From Chalciporus piperatus (lineage: Eukaryota > Basidiomycota > Agaricomycetes > Boletales > Boletaceae), in the NCBI GenBank assembly GCA_038093975.1, contig JBBPTG010000262.1:1-32468 (forward strand): a DNA stretch of 32,468 nucleotides, read 5' to 3'. How positions within the stretch are numbered: the first letter of the stretch is position 1; each line of letters starts with the position of its first letter. Shown here in pieces: positions 1 through 9,782 of this stretch. A model generated the notes under the pieces. That model saw only the letters and a program-made list of their open reading frames with translations, made no database searches and had not been told where the DNA came from. The position numbers and the translations under genes are program-made.

Positions 1-2001
1 CCAGGTGCGTCTACAAAATTTCCCCATCCTCCTGGTCAGATTGCGGGGTGGCGCGGACCGTGGTGCACGGTGGTTAACCACGTACTATCCCACATCTTTT
101 CAGCGTCCTTCCTTCTTCCAGTATCTCGTTCCAGTGGTTCCTGCTGTCGGATGTCTCGTTTCGAGTAGACACCTTTCATCACTTGCGTCGGGTGAGCACA
201 GGTGAGCCATCCATCAGTTGTCAGCGAGATGAGCTGTCCTGTTCTGTCATCCATGATCCTTGGGAATTCTCAAAGCTCCGTTACTTCTCACATACGCCAT
301 CATAATGACAGCCTGCCCAGGAGGTAATTACCTGCGCGTCTTCTAGACAGATGTCAAGCTAAACTCTATGGAACAGAAATAGGTGCGAACAGCCAGAACG
401 ACCGTACATATTCGTCAGAGAAGGCGCCCGAATCCTTTCACCCACAGGATTATTGTCGCTGAGTTGTACCCATATTTCCTTTTCGTCACAGGGTTGATCG
501 ATTCTGGGTAAGAGTGGATCTCTTCAGAATAATTCAAGTGCGAGTGTCGTGGGTGTATGTGTTACCTTCAGGGGTGAATTATCGAGTAGGTACCATTTCG
601 GCAGTCTCTCCGGAGGTCATGAAGATGCATGAAGTACATACAGTAACTCAATTATGGATTGAACGTTCAACGTTCACCTCTACAAAACACTTCGCAGGTG
701 AGCGAGGCAAGTATATATGTATCCCCAGATCGCAGCCGCACAGCTAGTCTTGGCTTCTCATTTAGAATGATGGTATGAAGGATCATGAGGCCATCTGCTT
801 GGCTGTTTCGCAGCACGGACAGATACCTTATCATTATCATTACACTTGCCTCCGTTGTGACAAGTCGGGAACCGCTCTTTCCCCGTCCGGAAACCTATTT
901 CTGTCTGTCAGTGTCTGGCCCCCTATAACAGTCATGTAAGTAACTACTTTCTTCAAGGGGACCGAGGAGAAGCTGTCAAAGCCTGTCAGGCACTGTCACT
1001 GCACTGTCGCTGTGAATTTCTTTACGTTCAGGCACAAAGTTTATATATCATCGAGGGAAAAGCAGTGTGGAACATGACATACAGCGCAAATGAGCGTTTC
1101 CCTGGCGGCGCTGAGGATCAAGTATCACATATGAACTTGAAAATCCTGGAGATATACGAATCTTTTCCGAGTAGCCCCGCAGCTCCCTAGTACTGTGGCC
1201 AAAACGAAACAAATCCCGTCTGTTGGTGGTAAACTCAAGGCTGCAAGGGGGTTTTGGAAGGCTCCACCGCATTGTTCCGACGAGGACGCAGCATCTGTGG
1301 GTCGTACTGACGTTCGCTGCTTCTAGTAAATGCCCCTTCATCCTAGCACAGGGGACTCAGCACCAGGGCAGCGACACCCTTTTTGACGCAACTCGATATG
1401 CATGGACATTGCCACTCCCCCTGGACCGTGCCACTAGGGTCGAGCGCTCAAATCGGAATTCCGTTTTGTGTTGTGTTATTCCCAGTAAGTGGTCCTTAGG
1501 CCACGTAGCACCACCCAGTCGTCCACCAATGATCTAAAATGATCTCTAGCCCCAACAGGTAGCGCCACGACTTAGGGTTGTTGTCTCTGTCCCCCCTTCG
1601 GGCCACCATGGCTGGCCAAGTAAGGGAGGTTGCTTCATGACCGCCACTGGAAGGCACTGAATCGACTCAGTCACAAGCCATTGAGGCCAGTGCATTCGTG
1701 CGCGACTTGGCGTCTGACGATCTGATCGCACTCGGGATTCGTTCATCGACAGGTACTAGTATCTAATAAGCCACTTTCGGCCAAGATGACACGGTACCGT
1801 GCCTCGATTGTTCCTGTGGTCGAACATTTACTTACCAACCTGGGCCCGAGATGCTGAACGCACTAATGAACGAACCAATAAACCTGCGCTTAGATTGGAC
1901 TGAACTCGACAGTGAGCAAAATTTGGGAATTAGTGAGTACAGAAACAGATAATGAGAGGTGATGCGATGCAAATTATACGGTGCCGTCCGTGCAGATGGT
2001 A
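1..2001. other. Gene-poor stretch, no convincing gene
   Basis: No open frame here has recognisable domains or a chain of plausible exons. Short frames on both strands overlap each other and look random. One coding-like scrap lies at about 1665-1770 on the plus strand: an open frame reading ASAFVRDLASDDLIALGIRS just before a GTACTAG donor-like site, but the same frame carries a TGA shortly upstream. Around 890-1015 the sequence is rich in CTGTCA-like words. The right end (1760-2001) is the 3' flank of TRL1. It may hold decayed genes or transposon debris. Confidence 0.5.
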
Positions 2002-4662
2002 TCATGATATTAGTCCCTTGATCCTCCCCTGAGTCGTCAACCCTACCAGTTCCAGATGCCCAATCCCTGTTCTCTTCCCCTTCCGCCATGCCTCCACAAC
2101 ACCTTTTGCTTCAAATGGCGAGAAGTTGGGGCTGCGTGTCCCGACAGTGATGTGGAGGCTGTCTCTAAGCTCAGCAGGCAGTTTCGAGATGAACTCATGC
2201 TTCTCTTGTCCTGGATCGTCGGCGCCATCAGCCATTTCGGCAAGATTAAAGTCGTCCACGGAGATCGCCATGACGCTATTATTCCAAACGAGATGCCCAA
2301 GGGTAAACGAAAAGCAGGGCGGCGCGGGCATACGATTCAAGACCGCACAGCGCCCCCAGAGATCCGCGTCTTGCGGAAGGCCCCGCTTGTGCACGATCGT
2401 GATGTGAGGTCTCCCAGCAACACGTTTGTCACTGACCAGCTTCCGCCACAATGTCTTGCCATCGTATGGAACGTCATCCGCCTCGTTCATCACGCGGTTG
2501 ACGATGGATTCGAGGTCGATTTCGGGAAGAATCCCAAAGTAGCGTGGAGGAGGGCGCGATTTGGCATCCTTGTCGTCCTTTGCGCCTTGCTTCCTCTTTG
2601 GCTCGTAGGACTTGGCGGCTGCAATGGCTTCGTCCATGTGTTTCTGGGTAGGCCGCTTCAAGCCGAGGATGTTGACGCATCCGTCGACGGCGCGAGCCAC
2701 GGCGCTTTCTAGCGTCTCACCGATGACCATGTCGATGGTATCGTCTACTTCATTATCTGCGAGCTCCTCGGTGTTTTGGATGAACTGCCAAACCACACCT
2801 TCGTGCGATTTTCCATCCGCATCTGCTCGTAGGCTCTGGTGTTTATCGCCACGAGCGAGGACCCGGTCCCCACAGATCCGATGAATCGTCGCTTGCGGTT
2901 GGTCAAGAGCCCAATTAAGTGCGAGCAGACGAACGGGTGGATGGACTTTGGCAACGGCTTCGCGCAACGCCTGTCTATGTTGACACAGGTGGTTGTTTCT
3001 ACCCAACAAACCAGCTCAGGAGACAGCCCATGGATGCGACAGAAAGATTTACTTGTCTGCAATGACAACGTCATGTTTCTTAAGGAGGTTGACGACATTC
3101 TTAATGAAGATGGGCGCAGGCTTCTTGGTCTGCACGTCATCACTTTGGGTATGGCCGAACCCAAACAGATGAGCGAGTGCGACAGAGACGGTTGTCTTTC
3201 CTGAAAATCCAACGGAATGAACCACGGAATCGCTGGGGGAGAAGGGGTGACTCACCACATCCTGGTATGGCAACGGGGACGATGATCGTCTTTCCGAATA
3301 CCTTGACACTCTGGTCCGGTTTTTCGAGGGTAACTAAATCCGTCTTGCCCTGCTCAGTGCTGAGCCACTTCAAGAACCGTTCTCTAGTAGCGATGATTCC
3401 TTTGCCCTGCGTATACCCTTGGAAGGCATTCGGGTTATTCTGAATCTCGTTTTTGACCCACTTGACATAAATCTGTGTCTCCTTACGCTTCATCTTCGAT
3501 GGAGGGAGTTTGGCATCATTAAGCGAACCCTTTGTGGATAGAAGAGATTTTGTGACCTCGCGCCAATCGCGATACATCATGTAGGGTTCGTCGAATTTGA
3601 CCTTGAAAAAGAATGAAGAACCAGCGGGATACGGGGGTCGTTTATCACGGGAGGTGGAACCAGGTTTGGGATCGATGATATGTGTGCGGACGACGAAGCC
3701 CTCGAGTGGTTCATTGTTCCACTTTCCCGTTTTTGCAATTTCGTCAGTGAATTCCTTGACTTCCTGCAGAGTATCGAATACCAGGGTGGTCGTTTTCAAG
3801 AAGCCCCATTCGTCCGCAAAGGAATTAACGACGTTCGTCGGAAGGGTATGGAACTCCTTGCTATTCTCGTTGATGCCATGTAGATGAAGACCTGAGTTTT
3901 CAGGCGGATACGCCAAAACATGCTCCTCGAAGTTGTCGTCGCAAAGCTTGAATTCGAGTTGGCATTAACTCATATCTGAACATCGCCACGCGAGCACGTA
4001 CCTCGGCCACTGCAGTCCAGTTCTTCTCCCAAAGAAAAGCAGCGAGTTGTTCCTCCGTTTTCCCCTTGGAAGCGAGATGTGTTTTGAGCCATCTGTGGCC
4101 AGCCTGTGAGTGAGTCTCTAGAACACCATCCATCCCGCCCAGCGCATGCTTCGAGGTCACGATCAACTTGGAGGATGAGATGGGCGCGATGAAGACGATG
4201 CAGCCGTTTGACTTTAGAGATAGCGTATAGTTTGGACCCGTATGTGCCCCCAACGATGACCACTATGGGTCCAACGATTCATGATAGGCGCGCCGCGTGT
4301 CAAGGCAGTACGATTAGAAAAGGAAAGTTTGCCAACGAGAACTTGGTACTTACATCCGTCCAAGGTACCTCTCCGATATTGAAGAACTTATCATAACCAC
4401 GGGCAACGATTTGGTAGCGAGGTTGGTCACTGTTAGCCTCATTCTTCAGCTCTTTGGTGAATAGACCCCTGGCAAGCGTTGGAAATGGGGACGGAATATC
4501 GTAGTACTTGAACTCGTTCATCTTCCAGCTGCGGACTTGGACTGAAGGGTCCGATGGGGCAGTATACACGGTTGATCGAATCAACTTGGGAGACTTCTTC
4601 GAAATCTGGTGAAGGTCAGCAACGAGCTGAGAATTCTCGGGGTTGAAATGTGTTTCGACCAT
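2002..4662 (-). CDS. TRL1: Fungal tRNA ligase Trl1 (ligase-kinase-phosphodiesterase)
   Basis: Trl1 joins tRNA exons after intron removal and, in fungi, ligates HAC1-type mRNA in the unfolded protein response. I infer five exons: 4662-4354, 4262-4002, 3946-3256, 3200-3053 and 2998-2002. All junctions are GT-AG and in phase and give 801 residues, close to the yeast length of about 827. The start ATG lies in CCACCATGG. Domains in order: an N-terminal adenylyltransferase with motif I K-S-N-G (Lys near residue 120), then EGFVVR and FKVKF further on (the EGFVVR/FKVKF region is about 3580-3710); a polynucleotide kinase with P-loop IPGCGKTT near residues 414-422; and a cyclic phosphodiesterase of the 2H type with HITIVHK (near 667) and HITVGT (near 751). 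Intron 3 falls inside the P-loop. Introns are 54-91 nt. I see no lesion, so this copy looks intact. Confidence 0.93.
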
Positions 4663-5538
4663 GGTGGAGCGTACTCTGCGAAGCAGGGACGCGTCAAAGG
4701 GGTGGGGTATTCGGTTTGTGGTCAAGCCTATGCATATATGCTGCAAAAAACGGGGTGGAGATGAGGTCAGAATGTTGGGCAGTGCACACTCGGCTGAGTC
4801 AACCGGACGTGCTGTAGCGACGTGACTCGACTTGACTAGTGGGCTAGTCAGCTCAGTGCAGCTAATCCTGTATAACCACGTTATTGAACAGCTGGTAGCA
4901 CTGGATCCTGGGATAGAAAGCACTAGTAGTCCCTAGGCGGTCCCGATGTTCTCTGGAAGTTCCGAAGAGAGAGGTACACGGCACAGCCACAAATCCGACC
5001 AGATCAAAGTCGTGACAAGCCTAGTCATATCAAAGTCATATAATACATACCCACCCGCCTTCAACTCTTCCGGGACTGCAGACGTGGTGCTACGGCCTTT
5101 CCGATAGTGGAAAGACATGAGAGCATACGTGACAACTCTGGGCTTTGCGTTCCAACTACATTCCGTACGGAGCAAAGGTTAACGAACAATATAAACAGCA
5201 ATATCATGATACATACCACCTCGCTCGGATCCATTACCCACAGAGATAAGTATCTTTAGGGCCTGTTCGAGATGGCCAAAAGGGCTGCTAAGCGAGTGCT
5301 GCCCGCACTCGGTTAGCACTCGGTTAGCAGCCCTTTTGGCCATCTCGAACAGGCCCTTAATCTTATCGACAGTTGCAAAAAAGGTACCTGACATCGGATC
5401 TGAATGTTGCGTTAACGAAGACATACACAATAATATTGGATTCAAAAAAGTATAGTAGCGGTAAAGTGATCAGGGTGTCTCAGATCATGATGGCATGATG
5501 GGCCGTGGAAGATCGACAAGGAAATGCAAACGATCATA
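4663..5538. other. TRL1 upstream region and decayed sequence around a hairpin
   Basis: The first 150 bases are the TRL1 5' flank; TATATGCTGCAAAAAA (minus-strand context near 4735-4750) is AT-rich but not a clear TATA box. On the minus strand two coding-like frames occur (5175-4933 and 5445-5179), with a possible 59-nt GT-AG intron between them (GTATGT near 5218, AG near 5160). The frames do not join cleanly and I recognise no family. The snap-back element at 5258-5357 interrupts the upper frame. I read this as the remains of a small gene disrupted by the element. Confidence 0.35.
5258..5357. repeat. Snap-back inverted repeat (MITE-like hairpin)
   Basis: The left arm 5258-5300 and right arm 5315-5357 are reverse complements over 43 bases with a single mismatch; the outer 34 bases (5258-5291 against 5324-5357) are perfect. 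The loop is about 14 bases and includes part of a short tandem ACTCGGTTAGC. The ends read AGGGCCTGTTCG, similar to the ends of hAT-type MITEs in plants and fungi. The flanks share ATCTT (TATCTTT on the left, AATCTTAT on the right), so a target-site duplication is possible but degenerate. A mobile foldback element is more likely than a terminator, because it sits in AT-neutral, gene-remnant DNA. Confidence 0.8.
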
Positions 5539-6480
5539 TTATGGATTCCAACATTCTTGCCAAGTCTTTCCATGCGCCATCTCGCTCAGGTCTAGTTTTA
5601 CATCCGCAGGTACCGCCATCGTGTTCGATCGTTCATAATACCGTGAAAGTCCGAGTTGCTGATGGACTGGTATCCATAGGATGAGAGATTCGTTTGGACA
5701 TTTCTCCCAACCATGATATGACCAGTGGTTTTGGCGGTCGGTGATAGTACACGGGGAATCCCGCAATGCGTGGTCGAGGACGGGAGAAAAACGGATGTGG
5801 CACCGCTCAGGAGTTGTCAGATCGTCCGAATCGAGCGGGTGCACATAGGGCGTGACCACGCCAGGGCATGCCAGGGACGTTGAGGGAGAGGCGACATTGG
5901 GGGCAAGCTGCAAAGCCATCCGGAAACTCCAGACACGCACAGTGCCACCCGACGTGCCTGACACAATCCACTCGCCGTCTGGCGAGAATGCAACTGAGCT
6001 GACTGCGCCGGAGCGGTCGATGAGGCCGACCTGGGACAGTGTCGTAGTGTCCCAAATCCGTACGGTACAATCATCGGAACCCGAGATGACGTGTTCGCCA
6101 GTGGGCGAAAACGCAATCGACTTGGACGGCCTGGTTTCAACATGTTTCTCGATGTTCAGAACGATTGCGGTGAGATCACACACTGAGGACGGGTCGAAGG
6201 GGAATGGAAGGCAGGGCGACTTGCTGTGGTTGACCACGTTGCATACATGGCGCGCCGAAATTCCGTCGAGCGCCTAAGAGTGCCTATCAGAATCATGTCA
6301 ATGACCAGTACAGCGAACGATCAGAAACTTGTCCATGGCCATCAAAATGCCATTCAAGTTTTCGAGCGACGGTTGAAAGCGCGGCGTATCCGAGCCAGTG
6401 GGATTCGGTTGATAAGATAAAGCAGCCTTGAGTACCACCGACTCGCTTGACTTCAAGTTCAAGATGTAAGTTGTTGCATG
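5539..6480 (-). pseudogene. Remnant C-terminal end of a NACHT/WD40 STAND protein
   Basis: The open exon 6273-5539 encodes about 244 residues. It has two WD40 repeats (SIAFSPTGEHVISGSDDCTV with RIWD, and SVAFSPDGEWIVSGTSGGTV with RVWS), followed by a tail with LILWIP and HGKTWQEC. That tail is the usual ending of agaricomycete NACHT-WD40 proteins (HET-E-like, incompatibility or innate immune sensing). An AG acceptor precedes 6273, and a coding-like stretch continues to about 6480 (SLENLNGILMAMDKFLIV), but the junction implies an intron of only about 38 nt and the phases do not fit. No NACHT, P-loop or further repeats are present; intact members carry 7-14 WD40 repeats. I therefore call it a truncated remnant, though a small expressed WD40 protein cannot be excluded. 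Confidence 0.6.
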
Positions 6481-6784
6481 GTGTGTTGATGGTGTGACAT
6501 CGGCAAGACTCTCAATGAAGCATGCTTGTTCTTGACTTCGTCACCCATTCTCCAAACTGCTTCCAACCATGAATTGATGCCCTGTACCCAATGCATCGCG
6601 ATGGAGGGCGTAAATGAAACATGCATGCTAGGTGAGTACGCATGAAGTGTCCCTGTGAAGGTGACTCGGATATTCCGTGACCTTCGTCGATTTGGATGAC
6701 CTACGACCAAGTTGTTCAAAATCTCCTTCTCGTTCGTTAAAGTTGCGTCTCGCCCCCAACTCTAGCTAGCAAGGGTGTCTTTCC

Positions 6785-7110
6785 CAACCCGTACCGGAGT
6801 TCCACCTGGAGTTCTCAGTCGGCTCACTCTCGGACACCTTGGGGAGCTGTACAACGAACGCTCAGGTCGGTGTACAGTTGTATGAAGAGGGCAAGATCAA
6901 GGTGGCTACCACGAACTTGAATCACACCGACCTCAGCCTCAGCATGTCGAACTCCTTCGAGAAGAAAGCTACCGTTTTAGATATCAAAGCCGAGCTCGAG
7001 CTCGAAATACTGGGCGGGCTGATCGAAGTCAGCGGCTCAGCCACATATCTCAGTGACACCAAATCTGACACCCACGAGCGTGCATTTTTCTTTTAGCCCG
7101 CAGGCACAGT
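6785..7110 (+). pseudogene. Broken stonustoxin-N-like (SNTX/MACPF-related) segment
   Basis: A frame from 6839 to 7096 reads LGGLIEVSGSATYLSDTK preceded by an acidic/hydrophobic stretch. This matches the typical core of SNTX N-terminal-like proteins (GLVEVSGSAKYL-type motif), a family found in fish venom proteins and also widely in basidiomycetes, where the function is unknown. The expected family start, an LG.LYN.R-type motif, is present just upstream at about 6826-6865 but in another frame, so a frameshift lies near 6862. The frame then ends at TAG 7094-7096. No pore-forming activity can be claimed for fungal members. The following exon chain (7161-7819) may have been part of the same gene. 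Confidence 0.5.
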
Positions 7111-7160
7111 GTGTAGTCTCAGATTCTTCCTACTGCGTACACTGACTCATCCTGCTACAG

Positions 7161-7819
7161 GAATGAGCTATACCTTCCTCTCGATGGTATCGATGGTACC
7201 AAGTCGTTCAGCCTCGCCGTTAGGGCAAAGCATATCTCTAATTATCGGCCTGAGAACAAGATGTTGTTACAACTGGTTGATAAGTCAAACTGGAACGCCA
7301 TCGGGTTCGAGATGCCCGCAAGGGTCGTTATCAGAACGGTTAGAGGCGGTGAATGCACATTGTCAAACGGGACAAGGGATGCAGCCATAGGTGAAACTTT
7401 CACCTTGATCTTCGTCCAAGACACAGAAGTTGGGTGTAGATATCTCTACATCAACAACGAACACGTCGCAGAGGACAACTTTTGTAATCATCCTATTGAG
7501 TCTGACTGGAATCAGGTGCGTCTTTCACGCCATCTCAATTGTATATCAGCCAATTGTGAGGATTCCTTTAGCTGAAAGTCTCGTACACTTTTCCCCCGAG
7601 AGACCAGTGGTGGGATGGTGAGGTACGGCACCCTGGTGTCTGGTTCCTCTCGCCGCTACATACACGATCTTTCTCTAGGTTAACGGATTGTGGGCATATC
7701 CAAGGGCGCTGGGTGCAGTAAGTTCGATGTTTTTGACGTGCCACCGTTCGTTGGATGATGACAACAAGATTCAGGACGAAATTGCCAGAATATCGGCCGA
7801 ACTTTTGGCTTCCGTGTGA
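7161..7819 (+). CDS. 3' part of a beta-rich, possibly lectin-like protein (partial)
   Basis: Three exons chain cleanly: 7161-7515, 7572-7622 and 7679-7819, with two 56-nt GT-AG introns, in-phase junctions, and a TGA stop at 7817-7819. The first exon is entered in phase 2 after a CTACAG acceptor, so it needs an upstream exon that I cannot find intact. The product (about 181 residues visible) has alternating hydrophobic strands such as SFSLAVRAKHISNY, GFEMPARVVIRTV and ETFTLIF, then YLYINNEHVA. This spacing is reminiscent of galectin-like beta-sandwiches, but no diagnostic sugar-binding set is certain. It ends in a charged helix with IQDEIARISAELLASV. It may be the C-terminal half of the broken SNTX-like gene or a separate gene fragment. 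Confidence 0.5.
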
Positions 7820-8652
7820 ATCTTGTCTCGTATTGTATACGAATTTCTGGCTCGTTGGGATTGTTCAAGCACGTAGGCAAAGTCGAAGGACAGTTCGCTA
7901 TTATGGTAACATTCTCCGTGTTCGCGAACCGGCGTAGACGCTGGCGACGCCGAATCATCTCCGCTACATACCTCAATCTTACGTCGAATGGCTTTCCGTG
8001 ACGGTGTTGCTTGCTTCTTCATCTTGAACCCGCGGAGCACGCTTCGAATAGGATATCACGTTTTCGCGCTGGTCAGTCACATTGTATAAGTTCGCGTGTC
8101 TGATATCCTCAACGGGCCGCAATGACCTCTGACATAACGCAAGATCATTGCAGGAATCGCAGCGTGCCTATTTACGGAGAGGGCGGGTTATATAGATACC
8201 CTCGTGACGAGTCCATAACTAGCTTGCATTGGCGAAGTTCGGAGCAGAGTATCCTGCATGTTTTCAGGTCAGCTCGAGTCTCGGCCCCTCAGGTGCTCAC
8301 ACTTGTCGCTTCAGTTGCCTGAGTAAACAGGTCACTGCTGTGACTTGGAGTCGAATCCCTTTACATGGCAGTAGCGAGTCGGGTCCGAGTCAGTAAGCAG
8401 ACGGGCCGATTGTCTCGGCTCGTGAAGACTGTCGACCACATCAGTATTCAAGTCTGTGAAACTTGAGCCAATGAACATGTTCCATACTATCATATAGTCC
8501 CTGAGGTATCCTGTAGGGCCTCCGTTTGTGCTGCTTTGACTTCATTCGTCACTCATCCAGCGGGCGATAGAATAGGGGTTTCCTAAAGAAGGTAACAGTG
8601 CGAGTGAGTTCCGCCCCTCTTCCGGCACTCTTTTCTACCTCGGAGTCGCTCT
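7820..8652. other. Intergenic stretch without recognised features
   Basis: Frames on both strands are short. The minus-strand frames around 7680-8040 look protein-like only because they mirror the spliced plus-strand gene ending at 7819. Beyond 8040 I see no conserved motif, tRNA boxes or repeat structure. Confidence 0.5.
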
Positions 8653-9519
8653 ATGGACCGAGCACAGTCGATGGGCGTTCATACCACATCCCTGAATGAT
8701 GATTCTGAAGTCCAACCTCGTCCGCAACGGTACGATCGACGGCGTACTTTGAACCTCAATCTCGACGTACTAGACCTCGTTCGTCACTTCCTAATACTCG
8801 CTGAGTGACTCTCAATTCAATCATAGATCGGGAGTTACATAGAGCCCATCGATCTCTTGAACCTCGCACGCACCTGCAAATCATCTCGATCTCTGTTGAT
8901 GCAAAAGCTATCCACCTTCGTCTGGAAGACTACTCGAAAGAACGTCTAGCCCGCGAACTTCCCGGATTGCCCCGCTGACCTCTCCGAACCACAATACGCG
9001 GATCTTGCGTTTGACTCTGCCTGCGATGTAGCTATTTCTCCAACTATATCTTTCGAATCAACTCAAGGAATACCCAGGGTTGTGCGGAAACGACGCAGAC
9101 TGTGTTCTGGAGAATGCGTCGGAGGTATTGTTCCACTTGCACAAGACAACGGTAAATTCTTTTTACATGCTAGGATTTGTGCTTATCGGACATTGGTCCC
9201 TGGGCCGACACAGGTTTCGCCGTCTGGCTTTCTGCGATGATATAATTCGCAGTGTTGAAGCTGTCCCCGTAGAATGCTTTGCAATAAACGGTGGTGGAGG
9301 GTCCTTACCGGCTTATAACCGTAGCCAGATGCAGGATATTGGGTCGATGTCGATCAGATGACGTCGTTTCTGAATGAATTCAGCAAAACGTCGAGCAAGG
9401 AAGCATTCTTAGACGACGTGGGCAAACGGAATAGAACCATTCGGCAGGTCCGTGGGAATGCACTTTGCTGCGAGTCGTATGCCCCTCTAATATTTCGGAC
9501 AGCATGCAACCCTATGTGA
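8653..9519 (+). pseudogene. F-box protein pseudogene (agaricomycete type)
   Basis: From the ATG at 8653 the frame gives LNLDVLDLVRHF. After a gap of about 40 bases comes YIEPIDLLNLARTCKSSRSL and, further on, the FVWK..RKNV and FPDCPADLSEP blocks. This is the classic agaricomycete F-box start (LPLDVL..I..YL.P.DLL.LARTCK). Members recruit targets to SCF ubiquitin ligases. Downstream, a spliced block at about 9080-9150 has the CysxxCys-type motif RYCSTCTRQ, and 9340-9460 has the acidic helix typical of the C-terminal half. Lesions: the gap has an AG acceptor (ATAG near 8826) but a CT instead of a GT donor, an in-frame TAG follows the RKNV block near 8948, and exon phases do not hold after 9150. 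I judge it a pseudogene. Confidence 0.6.
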
Positions 9520-9782
9520 ATATTGGGAGCGAAATATACATCATCAACGTGAACAAACATGTGCGTGAATGCAGTCAACGTTAGATTCCCGACTTCAGAG
9601 ACAAAGCATAAGTATGATGCTTGTAGTGTTTACATAACGTTTAGTCTCGCATGCGATGTTACTGGAACCAACAGGAAAGAATTTCGACTGTAAATCGAAC
9701 CTTCATCGAAAACCGCTTCGGTGAATCGGGTTCACCTTGGTACCTGCGCATTGGCAAAGTGAGGTTTGTCATCGTCGCAGGC
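9520..9782. other. 3' flank shared by converging genes
   Basis: The stretch lies between the end of the F-box pseudogene (+) and the stop of the RBR ligase gene (-). No further motif was seen; it should hold the 3' UTR and polyadenylation region of the ligase gene on the minus strand. Confidence 0.4.

Noticed and set aside
2056..2712. Plus-strand frame of about 218 codons
   Set aside because: It is antisense to the phosphodiesterase domain of TRL1, where the conserved HxT motifs clearly set the minus strand as coding.
5258..5357. Hairpin as a transcription terminator or structured RNA gene
   Set aside because: Eukaryotic polymerase II does not use such hairpins, there is no T-tract, and the arms are far too perfect for a conserved RNA; a foldback element fits better.
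7680..8040. Minus-strand frames that look protein-like
   Set aside because: The plus strand here chains into exons with matching phases and standard introns, so the minus frames are likely shadows.
8340..8400. Possible tRNA gene (GAGTCGAATCCC resembles a B box)
   Set aside because: No A box at the right distance and no cloverleaf can be folded around it.
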